From Novosphingobium sp. EMRT-2 (GTDB taxonomy: Bacteria > Pseudomonadota > Alphaproteobacteria > Sphingomonadales > Sphingomonadaceae), in contig NZ_CP039695.1 in NCBI RefSeq assembly GCF_005145025.1, positions 1,793,501 through 1,857,500 on the forward strand: a stretch of DNA of 64,000 nucleotides. Direction: 5' to 3'. The notes beneath the pieces are model-generated. The model saw nothing but the letters and a program-made list of their open reading frames with translations. It had not been told where the DNA came from and ran no database searches. Positions 6,876 through 16,491 of this stretch are shown here, one piece after another. How positions within the stretch are numbered: the stretch's first letter is position 1; each line of letters begins with the position of its first letter. The position numbers and the translations under genes are program-made.

Positions 6876-7565
6876 GTGACAAGCACCTCTCCGATCATCT
6901 CCGCCCGCAACCTGACCCTCCATCTCGGCTCCGGCGAGGGCCGCGTCGACATCCTGCGCGGCATCGACCTCACCGTCGGTGCGGGCGAGATGCTGGCGCT
7001 GCTCGGCCCCTCCGGATCGGGCAAAAGCTCGCTTCTGGCCGTGCTCGCGGGGCTGGAACGCGCCAGCGGCGGCGCGCTGGAGGTGGCCGGCGCCGATTTC
7101 ACCGCGCTCGACGAGGACGGCCTTGCTGCCGCGCGGCGCGGGCGAATCGGCATCGTCCTGCAGGCGTTTCACCTCCTGCCGACGATGACCGCGCGCGAAA
7201 ACGTCGAAACGCCAATGGAACTGGCGGGCATGGCCGGGGCCGAAGCGCGGGCGGAGGCCGAACTCGGTGCCGTGGGGCTGGGCCACCGCCTGAATCACTA
7301 TCCGGCGCAGCTTTCCGGCGGGGAACAGCAGCGCGTCGCCATCGCCCGCGCGCTGGCGCCGCGCCCGGCGATCCTGTTCGCGGACGAGCCGACCGGCAAT
7401 CTTGACGCGGCGACCGGCGCGGCGGTGGCGGACCTGCTGTTCCAGCGCGCGCGGGAAGCCGGGGCGACGCTGATCATGGTCACGCACGACGAGGCGCTGG
7501 CCGCCCGCTGCGGCCGCGTGGTGCGGCTCGCCGATGGCGAAATCGCTTCGGATTCAACACGATGA
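6876..7565 (+). CDS. ABC transporter ATP-binding protein (YbbA/LolD-like)
   Basis: A 229-residue ATPase with a GTG start. Walker A GPSGSGKSS is at about 44-52, followed by the Q-loop in IVLQAFHLLP, the signature LSGGEQQR, Walker B ILFADEPTGNLD and the switch MVTHDE. This is the MacB/LolD/YbbA class that works with FtsX-type permeases. Its stop overlaps the start of the permease (ATGA). The substrate is unknown; the family moves lipids or peptides out of the membrane rather than importing solutes. Confidence 0.94.
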   Translation: MTSTSPIISARNLTLHLGSGEGRVDILRGIDLTVGAGEMLALLGPSGSGKSSLLAVLAGLERASGGALEVAGADFTALDEDGLAAARRGRIGIVLQAFHLLPTMTARENVETPMELAGMAGAEARAEAELGAVGLGHRLNHYPAQLSGGEQQRVAIARALAPRPAILFADEPTGNLDAATGAAVADLLFQRAREAGATLIMVTHDEALAARCGRVVRLADGEIASDSTR

Positions 7566-10129
7566 CGGCAAGCCGGATGGGCTGGGGCACCGCCTGGCGG
7601 CTGGCCCGGCGCGGGCTCGACTGGCGCTTTCGCGGCCTGCGGCTGCTCCTCGTCTGCCTGGTGCTGGGCACCGCCGCGCTGGCCGCGATCGGCACGCTGA
7701 CCGGCGCGATCGAGCGCGAATTGACCAGCCGGGGCCGCGTGCTGCTGGGAGGCGACCTGCAATTCACGCTGGCGCAACGCGGGGCGTCGGACGCCGAAAT
7801 GGCGGCGATGCGCGCGCTGGGCACGGTTTCGGCCGGCACGCGGCTGCAGGCGATGGCCCGGCTGCCGCAGGGCGACGACGTGGCCGTTCCGGTGGAGCTG
7901 AAAGCGGTGGACGCGCGCTGGCCGCTCTATGGCGCGCTCACGCTGGAAGGCGGCCGCCGGGCCGGCGCCCCCACCGGCATGACCGCGTGGATCGCCCCCG
8001 GCGTGGCCGACCGGCTGGGCGTGACAGCCGGCGGAAAACTGCGGATCGGCGATGCCCTGCTGACCATCGGCGGGGTGATCGCGGACGAGCCGGACCGGCT
8101 TTCCGAAGGGTTCTCGCTTGGCCCCACCGTGATCGTCAGCCCGGAGGCGCTGGCCGCTTCGGGGCTGGTCCAGCCCGGATCGATGATCCGCGCGAAATAC
8201 CGCGTCCGCCTGCCCGCCGGTGGCGCGGCCGCCGATCCGCAAGCGCTGGCCGATGCTTTCACCGCGCGCTTCCCCGTGGCCGGGTTCGAGGCGCGCACGC
8301 GCGACAAGGCATCGCCGGGGCTGGACCGCTTCGTCGGGCGCATGGGGCAGTTCCTGGTGCTGGTGGCGCTGGCGGCGCTGTCGATCGCCGGGATCGGCAT
8401 CGGCAACGGCGTGTCCTCCTATCTCGAAGCGCGACGCGGCAGCATCGCCACGCTCAAGATTCTCGGCGCGGAAAGCCGCGATATTGCAAGAATTTACCTG
8501 CTGCAGATGGCCGTCGCCTCGGCCATCGCGATCGCTACGGGCCTGCTGATCGGCGTGGCCACCACGCCGTTGCTGGGCCGCGCGCTTTCCGGCCTGCTGC
8601 CGGTGGAAGCGGGCGTGGTGATCGACGCGAAGGCGCTGCTGCTCGCCGCCGCCTATGGTGCGCTGATCGCGCTGACCTTCGCCGCGCCGCCGCTGATCCG
8701 CGCGCGCGAGTTTCCGGCGATGGCGCTGATGCGTGCCCGCGTCAGCCCACTGCGCACGCGGTGGCGGGCGGCGGTACGGTCCATGGGCTTGCCGGTCGGG
8801 GCGGGGCTTGCCGGCATCGCCGCGCTGGCGATCGCAACCGCGCCGCAGAAGGAACTGGCGGCGGGCTTTCTCGGCGGATCGGCGGCGCTGTTCGTGCTGC
8901 TGGCGGCCCTCGGACTGGGCCTCGCCCGGCTCGCCGCGCGCCTGCCGCGTCCGCGCGGGGCCATCGCGCGCATGGCGCTGGCCAACCTGCACCGCCCCGG
9001 CGCGCAGACCAGCGCGCTGGTGGTGGCGCTGGGCTTCGGCCTGTCCGCCTTCGTGCTGCTGGCGGCGGTGGAGACGAGCCTCGATGCCAATATCGCGCGG
9101 CGCGTGCCCGATCGCGCGCCCGATTACTTCGTGCTCGACGTGCCGCGCGATGGCCTTGCCCGGTTCGAAACGGTGGTGCGCCATGCCGCGCCCGGTGCGA
9201 CGATCCGCACCGTCCCCGCGCTGCGTGGCACGATCGTCGCTTATGGCCCGCAAGACCGGATGGTGCGCGTGGCCGATCTCAAGGAACTGCCCGAAAACGC
9301 CTGGGCGCTGCGCGGCGATCGGGGGCTGACCTATGCCGAGACGGTGCCGGAGGGGAACACCCTCACCGCCGGCAAGTGGTGGCCAAAGGACTATGCCGGC
9401 GAACCGCTGGTCTCGGTGGACGCGGACCTCGGCAAGGCGCTGAACCTGAAGCTGGGCGACCGGATCACGGTGGGCCTGCTGGGCGTGGAGCGCACCGCCA
9501 CGATCGCCTCGTTCCGGCAAATCGACTGGGAAAACATGGGCTTCAACTACGTGCTGGTGTTCAGCCCCAACGCCATTGCCGATGCGCCGCACAACCTGGC
9601 CGCCACGATCGAGCTGCCCCCCGCGGCGAAATCGCCGGGCGTACGCCGCGCGATTCTCTCGGGCCTCGTCCGCGCGCTGCCATCCAGTTCGGTGGTGGAA
9701 ATCGGCCCGGTGCTGAACCAGGCGCGCGACATCCTCTCGCAGATGGGCACGGCGATCCTCGCCGCCGCCAGCGTCGCGATCCTGGCCGGCATGGCGGTGC
9801 TGGCCGGCGCGATCGCCGCCGCGCGCGAGCGGCAGCAGTACGACAACGTGATCCTGCGCGTGCTAGGCGCCAGCCGGCGGCAGCTGCTGACGCTGATTCT
9901 CGCCGAATATGCGCTGCTTTGCGCGGTGCTGGCCGTGATCGCGCTGGTGCTGGGCTGCGGCGCGGGCTGGCTGGTGATCGTGCGCCTGTTCGATTTCGCG
10001 TGGATGCCCGGCTGGACGCGCATCCTCGTCGTGCTGGGCGCCGGCGTGGCGCTCGTTCTGGTGCTGGCGCTGGCGGGGTCGCTGGGGCTGCTCCGCACCC
10101 GCCCGGCGCAGGCTTTGCGCGAGCTTTAG
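7562..10129 (+). CDS. ABC transporter permease, YbbP-like with two FtsX domains
   Basis: An 855-residue permease with the YbbP layout: N-terminal membrane helix (about 22-42), a large periplasmic region, three helices at about 263-370, two more after a DUF-like linker at about 415-460, a second large periplasmic region, and a C-terminal FtsX block of three helices (about 730-840). It forms a transporter with the preceding ATPase. A role in membrane lipid or lipoprotein handling is plausible from the SGNH esterase next door, but no substrate is known. Confidence 0.92.
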   Translation: MTASRMGWGTAWRLARRGLDWRFRGLRLLLVCLVLGTAALAAIGTLTGAIERELTSRGRVLLGGDLQFTLAQRGASDAEMAAMRALGTVSAGTRLQAMARLPQGDDVAVPVELKAVDARWPLYGALTLEGGRRAGAPTGMTAWIAPGVADRLGVTAGGKLRIGDALLTIGGVIADEPDRLSEGFSLGPTVIVSPEALAASGLVQPGSMIRAKYRVRLPAGGAAADPQALADAFTARFPVAGFEARTRDKASPGLDRFVGRMGQFLVLVALAALSIAGIGIGNGVSSYLEARRGSIATLKILGAESRDIARIYLLQMAVASAIAIATGLLIGVATTPLLGRALSGLLPVEAGVVIDAKALLLAAAYGALIALTFAAPPLIRAREFPAMALMRARVSPLRTRWRAAVRSMGLPVGAGLAGIAALAIATAPQKELAAGFLGGSAALFVLLAALGLGLARLAARLPRPRGAIARMALANLHRPGAQTSALVVALGFGLSAFVLLAAVETSLDANIARRVPDRAPDYFVLDVPRDGLARFETVVRHAAPGATIRTVPALRGTIVAYGPQDRMVRVADLKELPENAWALRGDRGLTYAETVPEGNTLTAGKWWPKDYAGEPLVSVDADLGKALNLKLGDRITVGLLGVERTATIASFRQIDWENMGFNYVLVFSPNAIADAPHNLAATIELPPAAKSPGVRRAILSGLVRALPSSSVVEIGPVLNQARDILSQMGTAILAAASVAILAGMAVLAGAIAAARERQQYDNVILRVLGASRRQLLTLILAEYALLCAVLAVIALVLGCGAGWLVIVRLFDFAWMPGWTRILVVLGAGVALVLVLALAGSLGLLRTRPAQALREL

Positions 10130-10144
10130 GGCCTGACTTCGGTT

Positions 10145-10227
10145 CGCCATTGCGAACGCACTTGAAGCAATCCAGAGTGCTGCGTGCGGCTCTGGATTGC
10201 CACGGGGCTTCGCCCCTCGCAATGACG
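10145..10227. repeat. Dispersed palindromic repeat, copy A
   Basis: An imperfect inverted-repeat element between the ABC permease and a small gene. One arm contains CCATTGCGAACGC and GAAGCAATCCAGAG; the other contains CTCTGGATTGCCACGGGGCT and CCCTCGCAATGAC. Related copies occur at 28023-28124, 54203-54285 and 62831-62914, always between genes. The left arm of this copy has drifted more than in the others. Confidence 0.85.
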
Positions 10228-10253
10228 ATACCGCCCGCTTTCACAGGGGACTC

Positions 10254-10514
10254 ATGGATTTCGACGACCAGATGCGCCGCTATTTCGGCACCACCGAGCT
10301 GGAAACGCTGACCCCGGCCGCGCTGGAAAGCGGCAAGGAGCGGCTGGCGGTCGAGTTCGGGCTGGAGCGCGACCGGGGCCGGCGCTTCGCGATGTGGGCG
10401 CTGATGCACATCCTGGGCAACGCGCCCGATCTCGACGTGGCGTTCAAGGACCCGGCGGATCAGGACATCGCCCGCGATTTCATGGATATGCTGGCGCAGG
10501 CCAGCGGCGGTTAG
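10254..10514 (+). CDS. Conserved hypothetical protein, 86 residues
   Basis: An 86-residue soluble acidic protein beginning MDFDDQMRRYFGTTELETLT and ending DIARDFMDMLAQASGG. It has no membrane segment, signal or motif that I recognise; helix-forming residues dominate. AGGGGA lies just before the ATG at 10254. The gene stands between repeat copy A and the convergent queF, whose stop is 6 bases away. Codon use looks like that of its neighbours. Confidence 0.8.
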   Translation: MDFDDQMRRYFGTTELETLTPAALESGKERLAVEFGLERDRGRRFAMWALMHILGNAPDLDVAFKDPADQDIARDFMDMLAQASGG

Positions 10515-10520
10515 CCCGCG

Positions 10521-10973
10521 TTACCGGCCGCGATAGGCGGGGACGCCCTGATCGGGCAGCCACAGCCCTTCCGGCGGCGCGCCGGACTGCCAGAACACGT
10601 CGATCGGGATGCCGCCGCGCGGATACCAGTAGCCGCCGATGCGCAGCCAACGGGGGCGCATCTCGTCGAACAGGCGCTGGCCGATGCCGACCGTGACATC
10701 CTCGTGGAAGCCGTTGTGGTTGCGGAACGATCCGAGGAACAGCTTGAGCGCCTTCGATTCCACGATGGTTTCGCCGGGGGCGTAATCGATCACCAGATGC
10801 GCGAAATCGGGCTGGCCGGTGACCGGGCAGAGCGAAGTGAACTCGGGCGCGGCGAAGCGCACGAGATAGAGCGCGCCGGGGCGCGGGTTGGGCACGTAGT
10901 CCAGCACCGCCTGCTCGGGCGAGGCGGGCAGCGTGCTCGTCTGGCCGAGGTGGAGGGGTCCGTTTGCAGCCAT
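10521..10973 (-). CDS. queF: NADPH-dependent 7-cyano-7-deazaguanine reductase QueF
   Basis: A 150-residue unimodular QueF, which reduces preQ0 to preQ1 in queuosine biosynthesis. The catalytic cysteine is Cys49 in [14 protein letters not shown] with Asp56 following, and the NADPH/substrate motif [15 protein letters not shown] is intact. Length fits the short QueF class. No other queuosine gene is adjacent. I looked for a preQ1 riboswitch in the leader and saw none. Confidence 0.96.
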   Translation of the reverse strand: MAANGPLHLGQTSTLPASPEQAVLDYVPNPRPGALYLVRFAAPEFTSLCPVTGQPDFAHLVIDYAPGETIVESKALKLFLGSFRNHNGFHEDVTVGIGQRLFDEMRPRWLRIGGYWYPRGGIPIDVFWQSGAPPEGLWLPDQGVPAYRGR

Positions 10974-11141
10974 GGGGCCTTCCTTGGGAACTAGGTCTAT
11001 GGCCGCAGCCCATGCACCCGCCGCCGATCAAGGGCAAGCCGGCGGATTGCCTCCCGCCAGCAAGGCGCTATTCAGGCGCGCTTGCGCTCGGCTGGCCGGC
11101 AAGGCGGCAAGACGCACGGCAAGACAATACGGACGGAACGA

Positions 11142-12362
11142 ATGACGGCAGGGTTCAGGGGCGGAAACCGGCGGACAGGTGCGATAGCCACGGCGGCCAT
11201 GGCGGCGGCGCTTCTGGCGCACGGCCCGGCCGCGCGGGCGCAGCAGGACTACCAGTTGCCCAGCGCCACGCCGACCCCCACGCCACCGCCCCGCGCCGCC
11301 GGCCCTGTGGCGGAGGGCGCGCCCCCCCCCACGCCGGTCGCGTCGCCGACGGGCGCGCAACCGACGATCGTGCTGCCGACGCCGCGTGCCACGCCCACAG
11401 CCACGCCCGCGCCTACGCCGGCCGTCTCCCCTTCCACCGCGCCAGACCGCCGCGTCCGGCCCGAGGCGCGGCCCACCCCGACCGCACCCGCGCCCTCCCC
11501 CACCCCCGCCCCGGCCGCCTCGACAACGCCGGAGCCGCTGCCGGAAGCCGATGCGTCCACCGCGCCTTCGGCCGCGCCGGAACCGGAAACCACGCCGTCC
11601 GGGGCGCCTGTCGCCAGCACGCCGGATACCGGCGGATGGCTGTGGTGGATCGGCGGCGGCGCGCTGGCGCTCGCGGTGCTGGCGCTGGCTGCCTGGGCGC
11701 GACGGCGGCGGCGAGCCGCTCCGGACGAGCCGGCTGAAGTGCAGGAGGCAGAGCCGGAGAGTGCGCCTTCGGTTGCAGCGATGCCGGTCTCCCGCCCCGC
11801 GCCAACGCTCCTTCCGCCGCCGCCTGCGCCCGCACCTTCCCCCGTGGCGCCCGCAGCCGCGCGCGGCCTCGTGCTGACACTCGAAGCGGTGCGGCTGGGC
11901 GCGACGCTGGTCAACACCACGCTTGCCTACCGCCTGACCGCCACCAACGCCGGGCCGGACGCGCTGAGCGACATCGCGATCAGCGGCGACATGACCGCAG
12001 CGCACGCCTCGCGCTCGATGGAGGAACAACTCGGCATCGCCGGGCCGGAACTGCCGCCGATCGGCCGGATCGAACGGCTCCAGCCGGGCGAAAGCGCCGT
12101 TCTGGAGGGCGAATTCCGCCTGCCGCTGGCTGCCGTCACGCCGATTCGCCACGGGCAGGCGCAGCTTTTCGTGCCGGTGGCTCGGTTCGACGCCTGGGCC
12201 AGCGACAGCGCGCACCGGGCCGTCTCGGCGCGGGCCGCGTTCCTGGTCGGGCAGGATAACGCTACGGCATCCGACCGTCTCCAGCCGTTCCGGCTCGACC
12301 TTGGCCCGCGCGTGTGGGACGCGATCGGGCAGCGCGCGCTCGAAATACCCGAAACGCTCTGA
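11142..12362 (+). CDS. Proline-rich single-pass membrane protein, unknown function
   Basis: A 406-residue protein in four parts: an N-terminal signal or anchor (about 13-35), a low-complexity region of alternating T, P and A (about 40-155), one transmembrane helix near 165-185 (WLWWIGGGALALAVLALAAW) followed by RRRRR, and a C-terminal globular domain (about 245-406) beginning GLVLTLEAVRLGATLVNTTL. The orientation implied is an extracytoplasmic proline-rich arm and a cytoplasmic C-terminal domain, but the C-terminal part reads like a beta-sandwich with LTATNAGPDALSDIAISGDM, similar to conserved-repeat domains usually outside. I do not recognise a named family. Confidence 0.75.
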   Translation: MTAGFRGGNRRTGAIATAAMAAALLAHGPAARAQQDYQLPSATPTPTPPPRAAGPVAEGAPPPTPVASPTGAQPTIVLPTPRATPTATPAPTPAVSPSTAPDRRVRPEARPTPTAPAPSPTPAPAASTTPEPLPEADASTAPSAAPEPETTPSGAPVASTPDTGGWLWWIGGGALALAVLALAAWARRRRRAAPDEPAEVQEAEPESAPSVAAMPVSRPAPTLLPPPPAPAPSPVAPAAARGLVLTLEAVRLGATLVNTTLAYRLTATNAGPDALSDIAISGDMTAAHASRSMEEQLGIAGPELPPIGRIERLQPGESAVLEGEFRLPLAAVTPIRHGQAQLFVPVARFDAWASDSAHRAVSARAAFLVGQDNATASDRLQPFRLDLGPRVWDAIGQRALEIPETL

Positions 12363-12460
12363 ATCGTTCGTTTTTCAGTCTCGACGCGTCTTGGCCGCCT
12401 GCCTAAGTATAAGGGGAATCCGCGATAGACGGATCACCCATGCAGGCAGGAACAACCACG

Positions 12461-13321
12461 ATGGATCCCTTGGTCTCGACCCAGTGGCTCGCGGACGAAA
12501 TTGGCGCGAGCGATTTGCGCATCGTCGACGCGAGCGCGTTTCTTCCCGAGCAGAAACGCAATCCCGCGCTGGAATACGAAGCCTGCCATATTCCCGGCGC
12601 GGTCTTCATGGACCTCGCCAATCTGGTCGACACCACTGCGCCGGTGCCCAACACCCTGCCATCGGCCGAAAAGTTCGCCAGCCGGATGCAGAGCCTGGGC
12701 CTGGGCGACGGCAGCCGCATCGTGCTCTACGACGACAGCCCGGTGAAGAGCGCCACGCGCGCCTGGTTCATGCTGACCATGTTCGGCGCGCAGAACGTCG
12801 CGCTGCTCGATGGCGGCATCGCCAAGTGGAAGGCCGAGGGCCGCCCGTGCGCGCAAGGGCGCGAGACATTGCGGCACCGGCACTTCACCGTCTGGAGCGA
12901 CGAGAGCCACGTCCGCTCCAAGGCCGACGTGCTGCGCAACCTGAAGGACCGGCGCGAACAGGTGATCGACGCGCGCGGCGCCGGGCGCTTTACCGGCGAA
13001 CAGAAGGAAACCAACCCGGCGCTGGCCAGCGGGCACATCCCCGCCTCGCGCAACGTGCCCTATGCCAGCCTGTTCCGGCCGGACGGCACCTGGAAAAGCC
13101 CCGACGAGATCCGCGCGCTGTTCGACGCGGCCGGCGTGGACCTGTCGCGCCCGCTGATCAGCTCGTGCGGATCGGGGATGACGGCCAACGTGCTGATCTT
13201 CGCGCTGCACCTGATCGGCAAGGACGACGTCTCGCTCTACGACGGCAGCTGGTCCGAATGGGGCGCCGATCCGGCGACGCCGAAGGAAACCGGGCCGCAG
13301 GCCGCCGTGCAGCCGGCCTGA
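12461..13321 (+). CDS. sseA: 3-mercaptopyruvate / thiosulfate sulfurtransferase
   Basis: A 286-residue protein of two rhodanese domains. The C-terminal domain carries the active loop CGSGMT (Cys236), the 3-mercaptopyruvate sulfurtransferase form; the N-terminal domain has YDDS at the equivalent place and is inactive, as usual. It moves sulfur from mercaptopyruvate to thiols or cyanide in the cytosol. I prefer ATG 12461 (AGGAAC upstream and homologues starting M-x-x-LVST) to ATG 12440. It is followed 44 bases later by a cystathionine beta-lyase gene, another sulfur amino acid enzyme. Confidence 0.93.
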   Translation: MDPLVSTQWLADEIGASDLRIVDASAFLPEQKRNPALEYEACHIPGAVFMDLANLVDTTAPVPNTLPSAEKFASRMQSLGLGDGSRIVLYDDSPVKSATRAWFMLTMFGAQNVALLDGGIAKWKAEGRPCAQGRETLRHRHFTVWSDESHVRSKADVLRNLKDRREQVIDARGAGRFTGEQKETNPALASGHIPASRNVPYASLFRPDGTWKSPDEIRALFDAAGVDLSRPLISSCGSGMTANVLIFALHLIGKDDVSLYDGSWSEWGADPATPKETGPQAAVQPA

Positions 13322-13365
13322 AGAGGCGCCTCGAAAGCCCACGCAAGGTTTGCTAGGGGCCGGCG

Positions 13366-14601
13366 ATGAGCAGCACGCGCGATGATCGCCCCCTGAAGCC
13401 CGCCACCCGCCTTGCCGCCGCCGGCCGGCGGCCCGAATGGACCGGCACCGCCGACCAGCCCGGCGCGGTGGTCAGCCCGGCGGTGTGGCGCGCCAGCACC
13501 CATCTCTATCCCGACATGACCGCGCTGCGGCAGGGCGGCGGCCGCAACGAGGACGGGCGCTTCTACTACGGGCGACGCGGCGCGCCGACGCAATGGGCGC
13601 TGTGCGAGGCGCTGACCGAACTGGAGCCCGGCGCGGCCGGCACGGTGCTCTATCCCTCGGGCGTGGCCGCCATTGCCGGCGCGCTGCTGACGGTGCTGCG
13701 CCCCGGCGACGTGCTGCTGCTGACCGACAACGCCTATGAGCCCAGCCGCGCGATGGCGCGCGGACTGCTGCGCGATTTCGGCGTGGAAACGCGCTGGTTC
13801 GATCCGTGCGACACCGCCGCGTTCGAGGCGGCGATCTGCGAACGGACGCGCGCCGTGCTGCTCGAATCGCCCGGCAGCCTGACCATGGACGTGCAGGACG
13901 TGCCCGCCATGGCGGCGATCGCCCGCGCGGGCGGCATCGTCTCCGTGCTGGACAACACCTGGGCCGGGCCGCTTGGCTTCCCGGCGCTGGAAAGGGGCGT
14001 GGACATCACCGTGATGTCGCTGACCAAGCATGTCGGCGGCCATTCCGACGTGATGATGGGCAGCGCCTCGGCCGGTGCGGAGTGGTACCGCAAGCTGCGG
14101 CTGCGCGCACAGGGGCTGGGCCAGGTCGTCTCGCCCGACGACGCGGCGCTGGTGCTGCGCGGCCTGCGCAGCATGAACGTGCGGCTCGACCGCGAGACCG
14201 CAAGCGCGCTGGCCATTGCGCAATGGCTGGAAACGCGGCCCGAAGTGGCGCGCGTGCTCTGCCCGATGCTGCCGGGATCGCCGGGGCATGATCTGTGGGC
14301 GCGCGATTTCGCGGGCGGCTGCGGCCTGTTCAGCTTCGTGCTGAAAGGCGGCTCCAGCGCGGCGCGCGACGCGCTGATCGACGCGCTGGCGCTGTTCGGC
14401 ATCGGCTACAGTTGGGGCGGCTTTGAAAGCCTGGCGACGCCGGTCGATCCCGCCAGCATCCGCACCGCCTCGGCCTGGCCGCTGCCGGGCATGAACCCCG
14501 ACGACCGCTTCGGCGTGCGCCTGTCGATCGGGCTGGAAGACGCCGGCGACCTTATCGCTGACTTGGAAGCCGGGCTGGCGGCCTGGGCGGCGGCGCTGTG
14601 A
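13366..14601 (+). CDS. metC: Cystathionine beta-lyase (PLP enzyme)
   Basis: A 411-residue Cys/Met-metabolism PLP enzyme. The PLP lysine is Lys221 in VMSLTKHVGGHSDV; YYGRRGAPT and YPSGVAAIAG near the N-terminus bind the phosphate, and DNTWAGPLGF precedes the lysine. The sequence pattern fits the MetC/cystathionine beta-lyase branch, which converts cystathionine to homocysteine, pyruvate and ammonia. Cystathionine gamma-lyase-like activity cannot be excluded. Its stop overlaps the GTG of the following channel gene. Confidence 0.9.
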   Translation: MSSTRDDRPLKPATRLAAAGRRPEWTGTADQPGAVVSPAVWRASTHLYPDMTALRQGGGRNEDGRFYYGRRGAPTQWALCEALTELEPGAAGTVLYPSGVAAIAGALLTVLRPGDVLLLTDNAYEPSRAMARGLLRDFGVETRWFDPCDTAAFEAAICERTRAVLLESPGSLTMDVQDVPAMAAIARAGGIVSVLDNTWAGPLGFPALERGVDITVMSLTKHVGGHSDVMMGSASAGAEWYRKLRLRAQGLGQVVSPDDAALVLRGLRSMNVRLDRETASALAIAQWLETRPEVARVLCPMLPGSPGHDLWARDFAGGCGLFSFVLKGGSSAARDALIDALALFGIGYSWGGFESLATPVDPASIRTASAWPLPGMNPDDRFGVRLSIGLEDAGDLIADLEAGLAAWAAAL

Positions 14602-15620
14602 AGCTCGCTACCGCCATGCTCGCCGCGGTCATGTCCGATTCGGCGGTCCACGGGCAGGTCGTGCACGGCTGGGCCAAGTTCCGGCGCGATGCGCGCGCGT
14701 TCATGGACGTGCTCGACGATTACGGCTTCGACATCGGGCACTACCACATCTCGGTGTTCAACGCCGCGAAGATGGTGCTGGTGGTCGTGGCGATGTTCAT
14801 GATCGCGCGGCTGGGCAGCCGGATCGCGCGGCATCTGTTCTCGCGCATGACCAGCCTGGACAGCGCGCAGCAGGTGCTGGGCGAAAAGCTCGTTTCGCTG
14901 GCGGTGTGGGTCTTTGCCTTCCTGCTGGGCATCGACCTGCTGGGCATCAGCCTGACCGCGCTGACGGTCTTTTCCGGCGCGTTCGGCCTTGCCATCGGCT
15001 TCGGCCTGCAGAAGACCTTCGGCAACCTGATCGCCGGGATCATCCTGCTGATGGACCGCTCGATCAAGCCGGGTGACGTGATCGCGGTGAACGACGGCAA
15101 GGGCAGCAGCTTCGGGCAGGTCCGCAAGATCGGCATCCGCGCGGTCTCCGTCGCCACGCGCGACAACCGCGAATACCTGATTCCGAACGAAAACCTGATG
15201 ACCAGCCAGGTCGAGAACTGGTCCTATTCCTCGCGCGAGGTCTCGATCCAGATCCCGGTGGGCATCGCCTATGGCAGCGACATCGATCTGGCCGAACGGC
15301 TGATGCTGGAAGCCGCGCGCGGGGCGAACCGGGTGCTGGCCGACCGACCGCCCGGCGTACTGCTCAGCGCCTTCGGCCCCAATTCGATCGACATGGTCAT
15401 CGTGTGCTGGATCGGTGATCCGGAAGAGGGCGTGGGCAACGTCCGCTCCGAAGTGCTCAAGCGGGTGTGGCACCTGTTCCGCGAGAACGGCATCGAGATC
15501 CCCTATCCCCAGCAGGACGTCTCGCTCAAGGATTCGGAAGGGCTACGCCGGCTGGCCGATGCGCTGGCGGCGCGGCACGAGGCGCGCGATCAGCCTGAGC
15601 CGGCAGGGCAGGATGATTAG
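14598..15620 (+). CDS. MscS-family mechanosensitive ion channel
   Basis: A 340-residue small-conductance channel protein. Two hydrophobic helices (about 55-75 and 95-125) precede the pore-lining helix GAFGLAIGFGLQKTFGNLIAGIILL (about 128-152), then the beta domain with PGDVI and LIPNENLMTSQVENWS, and a C-terminal alpha/beta domain. It releases solutes on hypo-osmotic shock. The GTG start overlaps the metC stop (GTGA); an internal ATG five codons later is the alternative. Confidence 0.93.
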   Translation: MKLATAMLAAVMSDSAVHGQVVHGWAKFRRDARAFMDVLDDYGFDIGHYHISVFNAAKMVLVVVAMFMIARLGSRIARHLFSRMTSLDSAQQVLGEKLVSLAVWVFAFLLGIDLLGISLTALTVFSGAFGLAIGFGLQKTFGNLIAGIILLMDRSIKPGDVIAVNDGKGSSFGQVRKIGIRAVSVATRDNREYLIPNENLMTSQVENWSYSSREVSIQIPVGIAYGSDIDLAERLMLEAARGANRVLADRPPGVLLSAFGPNSIDMVIVCWIGDPEEGVGNVRSEVLKRVWHLFRENGIEIPYPQQDVSLKDSEGLRRLADALAARHEARDQPEPAGQDD

Positions 15621-15708
15621 CCCCTTACGTTCGCCCCTAAAGTTGGCCTAGGCCACCCCCAAACCATTCTCGCTGGTGCGAAAGGGCACGCGCGCCCATC
15701 TGCCCCTC

Positions 15709-16491
15709 ATGAAGAATCCCTCCCCCAAGTCCGGCACGGTCTATCTGGTCGGCGCCGGCCCCGGCGATCCGGACCTGCTGACGCTGCGCGCCGCGCGGTT
15801 GCTGATGCGCGCGAAAGTGGTGGTGCATGACGGGCTGGTCGATCCCGCCGTGCTGGCCATGGCGCCGCGCGGCGCGCGGTTCGTCTCGGTGGCCAAGCAG
15901 CGCGCACGCCACACGATGAAGCAGAGCGAGATCAACGCCCTGCTGGTGCGCGAGGCACGGCAAGGGCACGACGTGGTGCGGCTGAAAGGCGGCGATCCGT
16001 TCGTGTTCGGGCGCGGCGGCGAGGAAATGGAAGCCTGCGAGGAAGCCGGCGTGCCGGTGGAAGTGGTGCCCGGCGTCAGCGCGGCGCTGGGCGCGGCGGC
16101 GGCGGCGCGCATTCCGCTGACCCACCGCGAGAACGCCAGCATCGTCAGCTTCGTGGCGGGCCAGTGCAAGGGCTTGTCCGACCAGAACTGGGCGGGCCTT
16201 GCCGGCGTGGGCCGCACGCTGGTGATCTACATGGGCGTCGCCACCAGCGAGGCGATCGCGGAGAAGCTGATCGCGGACGGGCTGGCGCCCACCATGCCGC
16301 TGGCCGTGGTCGAGAACGCGGCGCGGCCGGACATGCGCGTGCTGCGCGGGCCGCTCGCCGGCCTGGGCGAGCTGGTCGCGCGCGAAAAGGTCAAGAGCCC
16401 GGCGCTCATCATCATCGGTGAGGTCGCGGCGCGGGGAGAAACGATGGAACTTGCGAAAATGGCCCGTGCGGCCGGGGAGACGGTGCTGTGA
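15709..16491 (+). CDS. cobA: Uroporphyrinogen-III C-methyltransferase (SUMT)
   Basis: A 260-residue SUMT that methylates uroporphyrinogen III at C2 and C7 to give precorrin-2. The opening VYLVGAGPGDPDLLTLRA, then LKGGDPFVFGRGGEE and VVPGVSAALGAAA, are diagnostic. In this cluster the product is presumably siroheme for the sulfite reductase encoded two genes downstream. No CysG dehydrogenase/ferrochelatase domain is fused. The ATG at 15709 was preferred to GTG 15676. The stop overlaps the next gene. Confidence 0.95.
   Translation: MKNPSPKSGTVYLVGAGPGDPDLLTLRAARLLMRAKVVVHDGLVDPAVLAMAPRGARFVSVAKQRARHTMKQSEINALLVREARQGHDVVRLKGGDPFVFGRGGEEMEACEEAGVPVEVVPGVSAALGAAAAARIPLTHRENASIVSFVAGQCKGLSDQNWAGLAGVGRTLVIYMGVATSEAIAEKLIADGLAPTMPLAVVENAARPDMRVLRGPLAGLGELVAREKVKSPALIIIGEVAARGETMELAKMARAAGETVL

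Noticed and set aside
7298..9592. A 764-codon open frame on the minus strand opposite the ABC permease
   Set aside because: Pure antisense frame of a high-GC gene: Arg, His, Gln and Gly-rich with no domain; the plus-strand permease explains the region.
10974..11081. Possible preQ1 riboswitch before queF
   Set aside because: No preQ1-I or preQ1-II core sequence or pseudoknot pattern in the leader.
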